Made by a program: the position numbers and the translations under genes. This document shows, in pieces, positions 29,662 to 34,634 of a stretch of DNA of 34,634 nt. This DNA is from a virus: the IMG/VR virus record IMGVR_UViG_3300009180_000118, positions 1-34,634 of that record, one strand, 5' to 3'. Positions within the stretch are counted from its first letter, which is position 1; the number at the start of each line of letters is the position of its first letter. The notes below the pieces were generated by a model. It was not told where the DNA came from. It saw only the letters and a program-made list of their open reading frames with translations, and made no database searches.

Positions 29662-30545
29662 TGATCCTCACTAACAAGCACAACCTTCCGCAGACGTTCG
29701 TTAACGTCCTGCGCCGCCCCACCTACTCCAAGGGTAAGGCCAACATTTCGGCTACCGAGCTGATCTCCTCGCCCCGCATCGTCCAGCTACGCAAGATCCA
29801 CGCTGAAGAGATTGAGCAGGATGTCAGTGAGATGGTCTGGTCCATCTTTGGCACGGCTATTCACGGCGTACTGGAGCATGGCCGAGATGACAGCCACCTT
29901 GTTGAAGAGCGTCTGCACACCACTGTTGACGGCTGGTCTATATCAGGTGCTATAGATCTGCAGATCGTAAACGAGGATGAAACCATAACCGTCAACGACT
30001 ACAAGACTGTTGGGGCCTGGTCGGTGATGAACGAGAAGATCGACTGGGAGCTGCAGCTCAACATCTACGCATGGCTGGTCCGCAAGGTCAAGAAGTCGGA
30101 CGTAAGCAAGCTGGAGATCGTAGCCATCATCCGTGATTGGAGCCGCCGTGATGCCGCCCTCAAGGCCAACTATCCCGATGCGCCAGTCAAGGTTATCCCT
30201 ATCCGGCTCTGGTCTTACGAGGAGCAACAGGAGTTCATTGAGAAGCGCGTTGAGCTGCACTCCAATGCCCTGTTTGATCTCGAGACTGGTGATGAATTAC
30301 CCCACTGCACTCCAGAGGAGACTTGGGAAAAGCAAACGACCTACGCGGTCAAAAAGATTGGTGGTGTTAAAGCCCGCAATGTCTGCGACACCATTGATGA
30401 AGCTCAGGCCAAGGTGGCCGAGTACGGTAAAGAGTACGAGATTGAGGTGCGCCCAGGTGAACGGACGCGCTGTGCCAACTTCTGTTCAGTCAGTCGTTGG
30501 TGCAATCAGTGGCAATCGTACAAAGAGCAAACAACCAAGGAGTAA
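29661..30545 (+). CDS. PD-(D/E)XK exonuclease, RecB/Cas4-like
   Basis: 294 residues. Nuclease motifs in order: FGTAIHGVLEH (63-73), SGAIDL with Asp 99, TVNDYKTV with Asp 113 and Lys 115, and QLNIYAWL (132-139). Near the C-terminus C271, C275 and C281 (RCANFCSVSRWC) could ligate an Fe-S cluster as in Cas4/AddB-type nucleases, perhaps with an upstream cysteine. The gene shares an operon with an ERF-type annealing protein, so it likely resects DNA ends for phage recombination. No cas genes or CRISPR arrays are present, so an adaptation role is unlikely. Confidence 0.85.
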   Translation: MILTNKHNLPQTFVNVLRRPTYSKGKANISATELISSPRIVQLRKIHAEEIEQDVSEMVWSIFGTAIHGVLEHGRDDSHLVEERLHTTVDGWSISGAIDLQIVNEDETITVNDYKTVGAWSVMNEKIDWELQLNIYAWLVRKVKKSDVSKLEIVAIIRDWSRRDAALKANYPDAPVKVIPIRLWSYEEQQEFIEKRVELHSNALFDLETGDELPHCTPEETWEKQTTYAVKKIGGVKARNVCDTIDEAQAKVAEYGKEYEIEVRPGERTRCANFCSVSRWCNQWQSYKEQTTKE

Positions 30546-30547
30546 GT

Positions 30548-30790
30548 ATGGAATGGATGGAAGAGAGCGGTATTCAAGAAGTTGGAACCAAGGTGGAAGG
30601 AATAACTGCTGATCATGTTTGGTGGAATGCAGACATCCTGACTCGCAGCATGAGCCAATGGGCATCTGACTTTCAGCGGCTTGTCAAGGTTATGGAGGAT
30701 CGCCATAAGGAGCACCTGAAGATGATTGGCGATTTACTGGAAGAGCGCAATCAGCTTAAAGATCAACTCAAGGCAAAGGAAAAAGCATGA
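30548..30790 (+). CDS. Hypothetical 80-residue coiled-coil protein
   Basis: ATG 30548 is set by AAGGAG seven bases upstream, inside the end of the exonuclease gene. The product starts MEWMEESGIQEVGTKVEGIT. The second half is a charged coiled coil (LLEERNQLKDQLKAKEKA). The stop overlaps the next ATG by four bases. It may dimerise or partner with the nuclease. No known family. Confidence 0.65.
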   Translation: MEWMEESGIQEVGTKVEGITADHVWWNADILTRSMSQWASDFQRLVKVMEDRHKEHLKMIGDLLEERNQLKDQLKAKEKA

Positions 30791-30954
30791 AAGATTTTTG
30801 GGGGCCGGCGCTGGTTATTTGGGTTGCGGCTTCATGGCTCACACACATATTTGTTTGCCTGAAGACTGCATCATGGGGGTTCTTGTTGGCGGGGGCAATC
30901 CTGTTTCCCATCGCATGGATCCACGGCACGGGCATTTGGTTTGGGGTGTGGTAA
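30787..30954 (+). CDS. 55-residue two-helix membrane protein
   Basis: ATG 30787 is coupled by ATGA to the previous gene. MKDFWGPALVIWVAASWLTH and WGFLLAGAILFPIAWIHGTG form two membrane helices rich in tryptophan. The stop overlaps the next ATG (TAATG). It lies in a frame that is easily missed because an overlapping longer reading frame covers it. An envelope effect such as superinfection exclusion is possible but unproven. Confidence 0.6.
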   Translation: MKDFWGPALVIWVAASWLTHIFVCLKTASWGFLLAGAILFPIAWIHGTGIWFGVW

Positions 30955-31226
30955 TGAGCGCACCACGCGAACAAATCATGGAGATGCTCGAGGACGCTAT
31001 GTTCTTGGAGCCCGATGGGTATGACGTAGCTATTGCTGGGATTGCAGAACGATGCGGGATGCACCCAGTAGTGGCCTACGACATGGAGAAGGTGATTGAT
31101 ATCTTGATGGCTGATGGAATGGATGAAACCGAGGCCATTGAGTTTTTTGAGTTCAACACAATTGGGGCATGGATGGGGGAATTGACTCCTGTCTTTGTTA
31201 CTTTAATTAAAACTGGAGAGAAATAA
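30954..31226 (+). CDS. Conserved hypothetical 90-residue acidic protein
   Basis: ATG 30954 overlaps the preceding stop. A longer in-frame start at 30726 is rejected because it would cross the two upstream genes. The product has MSAPREQIMEMLEDAMFLEP, MEKVIDILMADGMDETEAIE and FFEFNTIGAWMGELTPVFV. I recall similar small phage proteins ending FFEFNxxGAWxGExTP with unknown role. It is acidic and helical. Confidence 0.7.
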   Translation: MSAPREQIMEMLEDAMFLEPDGYDVAIAGIAERCGMHPVVAYDMEKVIDILMADGMDETEAIEFFEFNTIGAWMGELTPVFVTLIKTGEK

Positions 31227-31441
31227 TGGCAGCAGAACAACGCATTTACATAGTCACCAATGGTGGCACACAACACCTCGTGCAGGCCGCAAGCCAGGCA
31301 CAAGCTATCCGCCACATCGCTGGCAAAACATTTGATGTACGGATTGCAAAGACGCTGGATGTTGCTCAGTTGATGAGCAATGGTGCAGTCCTTGAGACAG
31401 CAGTCAGCGCACCCGAGCAATCAATCATTGAAGGAGCTTAA
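31226..31441 (+). CDS. Conserved small phage protein
   Basis: 71 residues, start coupled by TAATG. MAAEQRIYIVTNGGTQHLVQ then AASQAQAIRHIAGKTFDVRI and AKTLDVAQLMSNGAVLE match a small family I recall from phages of Gram-negative bacteria (RIYxVTxxGxxxLVxAxxxAQAxRHV). It probably forms a beta-alpha-beta unit. Function unknown. Confidence 0.75.
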   Translation: MAAEQRIYIVTNGGTQHLVQAASQAQAIRHIAGKTFDVRIAKTLDVAQLMSNGAVLETAVSAPEQSIIEGA

Positions 31442-31442
31442 T

Positions 31443-31850
31443 ATGAAAGCACTATTGATTACCCTGTCAACTGTGGCACTACTTACTGCCTGCGGTAAAC
31501 AAGAAGTTAGTTTCGCATCACTGGAAGAAGCCAAGGGTACTGCGCGTGAGAACGCCATGTGGAATGCCCAACGCTATCGCCAAGAGAACGTCCTGCTCAA
31601 GGGCTGGGACATTGTTGGTCGTGGCGACTCGTCACAAGACAATGCTTGCCCCCAGGGTGATGGCTGGGCAACGATGGACTTTGTTAACCCTGACAAGACC
31701 CGTCTGGTCAAGGTGAAGTGCTCTACCGTGTCGGCCAATACCTCCTGTTTGGAAGACGCTGACTTCAAGACCAAACCGTTTGCCTCGGACGATGGTCACT
31801 GCCAGCCTACCAACAAGGTTCCTTATCCACTGCCGAAGATTGCCAAATGA
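31443..31850 (+). CDS. Phage-encoded lipoprotein
   Basis: 135 residues from ATG 31443, with AAGGAG upstream. The signal peptide MKALLITLSTVALLTACGKQ has a lipobox LLTAC with Cys 17, so the mature protein should be lipid-anchored in the periplasm. The mature part includes five cysteines (pairs around CPQGDGWATMDFVN and KCSTVSANTSC), suggesting disulfides. Phage lipoproteins often block superinfection or receptors, which is a possibility here. The mature domain is not recognised. Confidence 0.8.
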   Translation: MKALLITLSTVALLTACGKQEVSFASLEEAKGTARENAMWNAQRYRQENVLLKGWDIVGRGDSSQDNACPQGDGWATMDFVNPDKTRLVKVKCSTVSANTSCLEDADFKTKPFASDDGHCQPTNKVPYPLPKIAK

Positions 31851-31942
31851 TGGCACTTGACATCCTTATTGCATTAGGTGTAGCAGTACCTTGCGCGATC
31901 TGTTGGTTCCTTGGCTACAAGGCTGGACAAATGAGTAAATGA
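31847..31942 (+). CDS. 31-residue membrane microprotein
   Basis: ATG 31847 overlaps the lipoprotein stop. Nearly the whole peptide is one hydrophobic helix (MMALDILIALGVAVPCAICW, FLGYKAGQMSK). Coupling to a lipoprotein gene suggests a joint envelope role, but its small size keeps confidence modest. Confidence 0.5.
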   Translation: MMALDILIALGVAVPCAICWFLGYKAGQMSK

Positions 31943-32030
31943 TTTACGGGGGGAAAGCAGATGCTGGAGTGCGCCGTTACTAGCACAGATCAACTAGTGC
32001 AGCGAGTACCCCCACCTTTTAGGAAAACAA

Positions 32031-32747
32031 ATGGTACATAACAAATTAATGGTCGCGCGGATTCGTCTGCAGGGAATCAAGTTGAAGAAGACGGGACAGA
32101 ACAAGTTTGCTGGTTACAGTTACTTTGAGTTGGGAGACTTCCTTCCGGCGATTCAGGAAATCTTTGCCGATGTTGGCCTGTGCGGTGTTGTCTCCTACAC
32201 AACAGAGTACGCCGTACTAACCCTCACTGATATAGATGATGGAACAGCCATCGTTATCACTAGCCCTATGGCTAAAGCAGAGCTGAAGGGTGCACACCCC
32301 ATCCAGAACCTGGGTGCAGTTGAAACCTACCAGCGCCGCTACTTGTGGATGACTGCGATGGAGATCGTTGAGCATGATGTGCTGGACGCCTCCAAGCCAG
32401 CAGAAGTAAAGGAAGAGCGCCCCAAGGTATCTACCTTTGTGCCACGCCCTCACATCGTCCAGGCACCAGCCGAGCGCGTGAAAGGTGATACATTGCCGCC
32501 TCCCTACAAGGAGACAAATCCCGAGTGGACCATCACCATCCACGCCGAGGATGCTGACGACCATAACAAGTTACTGTTGAGCGCGACCAAACTGAAGCTG
32601 AGCTACGCCACCAGCGAAGAGCAGGTCAAGGAAATGTTCAAGGTCAACCGCGAGTTGTACAGCGCAGTGAAAACCTCCCACCCCGAGGTCTATGACGAGG
32701 TCATGGACATGTTCAAAGAAAACAAAGCAAAATTTAAGGATCAATAA
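32031..32747 (+). CDS. ERF-family single-strand annealing protein
   Basis: 238 residues, with AGGAAAA upstream. The ERF core shows KKTGQNKFAGYSYFELGDFL, PAIQEIFADVGL and NLGAVETYQRRYLWMTAMEI (the GxxxTYxRRYxL box). A Pro-rich linker (about 125-170) leads to a charged helical tail. ERF proteins anneal complementary single strands in phage recombination. The exonuclease upstream and SSB-like protein downstream complete the set. An 88-base gap with short inverted repeats separates it from the lipoprotein pair, so it may have its own control. Confidence 0.88.
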   Translation: MVHNKLMVARIRLQGIKLKKTGQNKFAGYSYFELGDFLPAIQEIFADVGLCGVVSYTTEYAVLTLTDIDDGTAIVITSPMAKAELKGAHPIQNLGAVETYQRRYLWMTAMEIVEHDVLDASKPAEVKEERPKVSTFVPRPHIVQAPAERVKGDTLPPPYKETNPEWTITIHAEDADDHNKLLLSATKLKLSYATSEEQVKEMFKVNRELYSAVKTSHPEVYDEVMDMFKENKAKFKDQ

Positions 32748-33001
32748 TGGACTACCCAAACAGCGGACTACTTCTCACCAACACGCGCAAGACTGCCGAC
32801 AAACAGCCAGACATGAATGGCGACATCAAGTTTGAGCGGGACTATCTTCTGGCAATGATTGACGCCTCCGAGGACGAGGTTGTTGTGATCAAGCTTGGCG
32901 CTTGGTTGAAGAAGGACAAGAACGGCAACCGCATGATTTCCATTAAAGCGGATACCAATGCAAAACCGATGACAACGCAAAAGGATCCCTGGGATGACTA
33001 A
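32747..33001 (+). CDS. Small SSB-like (DUF736-type) protein
   Basis: 84 residues, start coupled to the annealing gene (TAATG). YPNSGLLLTNTRKTADKQPD followed by MNGDIKFERDYLL and VVIKLGAWLKKDKNGNRMIS fits the NSGxLFxNxxK...PDxxG pattern of small OB-like phage proteins (DUF736-type). It ends DPWDD, an acidic tip like that of single-stranded DNA-binding proteins. The neighbouring ERF protein supports a role on single-stranded DNA. Confidence 0.7.
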   Translation: MDYPNSGLLLTNTRKTADKQPDMNGDIKFERDYLLAMIDASEDEVVVIKLGAWLKKDKNGNRMISIKADTNAKPMTTQKDPWDD

Positions 33002-33212
33002 AAGTAAAAAGCCAACTACTGTTGAGGGCTGGGAGAAGGTCTGCAACAACCTTGATGCAGCTCTTCGGCTATCTATTCAGCAGGAGGAGGAGCTGATTGC
33101 AGCTCTTGAAGAGACTAAAGCCAACTACGATGAACTGAAAACTGCAATGATCAAAGCTGCTGGCATCATTAATTACCTGGAGATTAAGCTTGAGCGAACC
33201 AATTCAGTTTGA
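32994..33212 (+). CDS. Hypothetical 72-residue coiled-coil protein
   Basis: ATG 32994 overlaps the end of the SSB-like gene by eight bases. MTKSKKPTTVEGWEKVCNNL is followed by a coiled coil (QQEEELIAALEETKANYDEL, GIINYLEIKLERTNSV). The 3' end overlaps the next gene by 23 bases, including its ribosome site GGAG. No family known. Confidence 0.65.
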   Translation: MTKSKKPTTVEGWEKVCNNLDAALRLSIQQEEELIAALEETKANYDELKTAMIKAAGIINYLEIKLERTNSV

Positions 33213-33612
33213 GGGCATCAAGACTGGGCTGAAACAATCCAAGGACGGCTACGTGTTGACGATGGCCGTCCATCCCGATGACCTGCCAGATGACCTGATG
33301 CGTGACTTTGTTGGATCACGCTATGTGGTGGTCATGGTTCGGCTGGGTGATGATGAGCGGCCAATGAACCGTGAGCAAGAGTTCCCGGGCGACCATGCCG
33401 TGAAGATGGCTGGGATGCTGTGCCGTGACCCTGAGTTCTGGGAGTGGCTTAGCCAGAAGAAGCTCTTGGAAGATCAGAACGAGAAGGCATGTGCCGAATG
33501 GTTGAGCGACTATCTTGGTATTGAGTCCCGCAAGGAACTGAAGACCGATGAAGACGCCCGAGCCCTATTTAATCGACTCAAAGAAGCCTTTGAGGCATGG
33601 AGGAAACAATGA
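33190..33612 (+). CDS. Conserved recombination-module protein, TTG start
   Basis: 140 residues. The start is TTG 33190 with GGAG seven bases upstream. It begins MSEPIQFEGIKTGLKQSKDG. It has VLTMAVHPDDLPDDLMRDFV, GSRYVVVMVRLGDDE, MAGMLCRDPEFWEWL and AEWLSDYLGIESRKEL. I recall this as a frequent phage protein beside recombination genes, without a proven role. Its strand-rich N-terminus and helical C-terminus suggest two small domains. Confidence 0.78.
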   Translation: MSEPIQFEGIKTGLKQSKDGYVLTMAVHPDDLPDDLMRDFVGSRYVVVMVRLGDDERPMNREQEFPGDHAVKMAGMLCRDPEFWEWLSQKKLLEDQNEKACAEWLSDYLGIESRKELKTDEDARALFNRLKEAFEAWRKQ

Positions 33613-33881
33613 AGAAACTAGTACCGTACAGCGTGTACCTTCCGATTGAGCACTACGAGAAGATCAAGGTGCTGGCGCAGCAACGCAAGGCATCCTCTAT
33701 GGTGCGTGACGCCATAGCAATGATCCTTGATGGCAACGATGCCTACAAGGCTGGATACAACAAGGCCCTGCGTGACTGCATCAAGTGCGTTGATCAGGTG
33801 GAGGAGATTGAGCATATCGCTGTCCGCAGCAAGTACCTAAACGACCTGCTTAGTGACGCAATTAAAGAACTGGAGATGTGA
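33609..33881 (+). CDS. Ribbon-helix-helix DNA-binding protein
   Basis: 90 residues from ATG 33609, coupled by ATGA. The N-terminus KKLVPYSVYLPIEHYEKIKV followed by LAQQRKASSMVRDAIAMIL matches the ribbon-helix-helix layout: one strand (PYSVYLP), helix A, turn, helix B (SSMVRDAI). Such dimers bind operators through the strand. The C-terminal half is helical. It may repress this operon, in line with its location near the operon end. Confidence 0.75.
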   Translation: MKKLVPYSVYLPIEHYEKIKVLAQQRKASSMVRDAIAMILDGNDAYKAGYNKALRDCIKCVDQVEEIEHIAVRSKYLNDLLSDAIKELEM

Positions 33882-34096
33882 TGGAAGAGTCATTTATCAA
33901 AATGCTACATGCCATTGAGTCAACCGTTATGGAAACTCCTTGCGATGAGCCTATGGATGCTGTTATGGCGCTTTGCTGCGTTATGTGCGATATCCTTGTG
34001 CAAATCAAGATGGACGACAACCACCAGGTCTGTAACGCTGTTCTTACTGCGTTGAACTCATCAAGAGAAGCTTACAAACTACACGAGGTCCACTAA
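33881..34096 (+). CDS. Hypothetical 71-residue helical protein
   Basis: ATG 33881 shares a base with the previous stop, with GGAG just upstream. GTG 33878 is an alternative. MEESFIKMLHAIESTVMETP is followed by DAVMALCCVMCDILVQIKMD with four cysteines on a hydrophobic helix. It could be a buried helix or a membrane-associated one. Function unknown. Confidence 0.65.
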   Translation: MEESFIKMLHAIESTVMETPCDEPMDAVMALCCVMCDILVQIKMDDNHQVCNAVLTALNSSREAYKLHEVH

Positions 34097-34290
34097 TGAC
34101 TGAGCATGACCAAAACCTGCGCGATATCGCCGCGATGTTTGCAATGGCTGGTCTGCTCATCAGAGGGAAGCAAGATGCCAGCATCATCAAGCTTTCTTTT
34201 GAATTAGCAGATGAGTACATGCTTGGGCGCAAACCTGATGGTGGTCTTGCCACAATCAAGAAGCGCAAAAAAGATGTACCGGAATCGTAA
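34096..34290 (+). CDS. Conserved small phage protein
   Basis: 64 residues, coupled by TAATG. MTEHDQNLRDIAAMFAMAGL followed by LIRGKQDASIIKLSFELADE and GGLATIKKRKK matches a small family I recall in phages (DLAAMFAMAGLLxR...GGIAxIKKR). It is helical with a basic tail. The 3' end overlaps the nuclease-like gene by 17 bases. Confidence 0.75.
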   Translation: MTEHDQNLRDIAAMFAMAGLLIRGKQDASIIKLSFELADEYMLGRKPDGGLATIKKRKKDVPES

Positions 34291-34561
34291 GCTACTGGAT
34301 GCGGCTCGTGAGCTTCCCTGCCAACACTGTGGTACTGAAGACGGTACGGTAGTGGCGGCTCACAGCAACCAGATGCGTGACGGCAAAGGGCGCAGCCTTA
34401 AAGCCAATGACTACAGGATTGCATCATTGTGCTTTAAGTGCCATTCCGAGCTGGACCAGGGAGCTCATATGAGCCGAGCCGAAAGGCTGGAGATGTGGGA
34501 GGAAGCACACCGCCGGACTATCGGTCAGCTCTTTGAGCGGGAGATCATTGGGCTTCTCTGA
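34274..34561 (+). CDS. YbcO/DUF1364-like HNH-type nuclease
   Basis: 95 residues from ATG 34274. The longer frame to 34211 lies inside the previous gene. The sequence KLLDAARELPCQHCGTEDGT, VVAAHSNQMRDGKGRSL and DYRIASLCFKCHSELDQGAH has zinc-type CxxC and CxxCH elements around an AHSN motif, as in YbcO/DUF1364 nucleases of lambdoid phages. It probably processes recombination or replication intermediates. It ends the operon and converges with a minus-strand gene. Confidence 0.75.
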   Translation: MYRNRKLLDAARELPCQHCGTEDGTVVAAHSNQMRDGKGRSLKANDYRIASLCFKCHSELDQGAHMSRAERLEMWEEAHRRTIGQLFEREIIGLL

Positions 34562-34634
34562 GTAGTTGATTAAATGCCCGCATTTTTTCAACCTTAAAAT
34601 CATTGGCTCGCTTAGCACCCTCATCATCTCCGCG
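34545..34634 (-). CDS. 3' end of a minus-strand gene cut by the window edge
   Basis: The frame enters at 34634 and ends at TGA 34545, giving 29 residues (RGDDEGAKRANDFKVEKMRA, FNQLLREAQ) with a charged helical look. It overlaps the end of the nuclease-like gene by 17 bases in a convergent layout. Only the C-terminus is visible, so no function can be given. Confidence 0.4.
   Translation of the reverse strand, partial: RGDDEGAKRANDFKVEKMRAFNQLLREAQ

Noticed and set aside
31961-32041. 26-residue peptide starting MLECAVTS upstream of the ERF gene
   Set aside because: It has a possible ribosome site but an uneven composition and overlaps the ERF start. It is too short to support without comparative data.
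34424-34627. 67-residue minus-strand frame at the right edge
   Set aside because: It is antisense to the nuclease-like gene, and a different minus frame (ending at 34545) runs off the edge with a more protein-like sequence.

Overview
The window is a piece of a tailed double-stranded DNA phage (Caudoviricetes). It carries a terminase, portal, scaffold-like and capsid block, a phage replication and recombination block, and long chains of tiny genes joined by 1 to 14 base start/stop overlaps. No host housekeeping gene, integrase, transposase, rRNA or convincing tRNA is visible. Many of the small proteins resemble families I associate with phages of Burkholderiales-type freshwater Proteobacteria. 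That host guess is an inference. Both window edges cut genes.

Bases 1-16427 (minus strand, read right to left) hold packaging and virion genes: a terminase small subunit-like protein, a LexA-type winged-helix protein, a conserved 84-residue protein, the terminase large subunit, an 816-residue P22-type portal, a 65-residue protein, a GroES-like co-chaperonin, a scaffold-like coiled-coil protein, a 149-residue protein, a 295-residue structural protein, the major capsid protein, a terminator/promoter pair, two further beta-rich structural proteins (229 and 937 residues), and a series of small Gly/Lys- or Gln-rich proteins. Four of those share a C-terminal ADGIAxxGKTKG-like tag. A 61-residue holin-like membrane protein sits among them. 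No tail tube, tape measure or lysin gene is seen in the window.

Bases 16428-20425 (plus strand) are a G+C-richer cluster of about fourteen small genes with stable hairpins in four gaps. It includes a Cys-rich metal-binding-like protein and a DnaJ-type zinc-motif protein.

Bases 20422-28199 (minus strand) are a translationally coupled early or replication operon. It includes an HNH protein, a run of 30-200 residue proteins with repeated ALAQPAQEP linkers and repeated gene junctions, a ParB-like protein, an SF2 helicase and a Toprim primase-like protein. A sigma70-like promoter lies near 27.83 kb.

Bases 28200-28991 have no convincing gene and are dense in inverted repeats. This looks like a large structured noncoding RNA locus. 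Beyond it, a small nuclease-like gene (minus) diverges from a plus-strand operon (29392-34561). That operon carries a RecB/Cas4-like exonuclease, a lipoprotein, an ERF-type single-strand annealing protein, a small SSB-like protein, a ribbon-helix-helix protein and a YbcO/DUF1364-like nuclease.

A 23-bp near-palindrome (core CTRTAACAWTGTTAYAG, with LexA-box-like CTGT-N9-ACAG geometry) recurs at five places. Two copies lie just upstream of the LexA-type gene and one lies in the structured intergenic region. This suggests a phage regulon. All functional calls rest on recognising motifs by eye. No database search was run.
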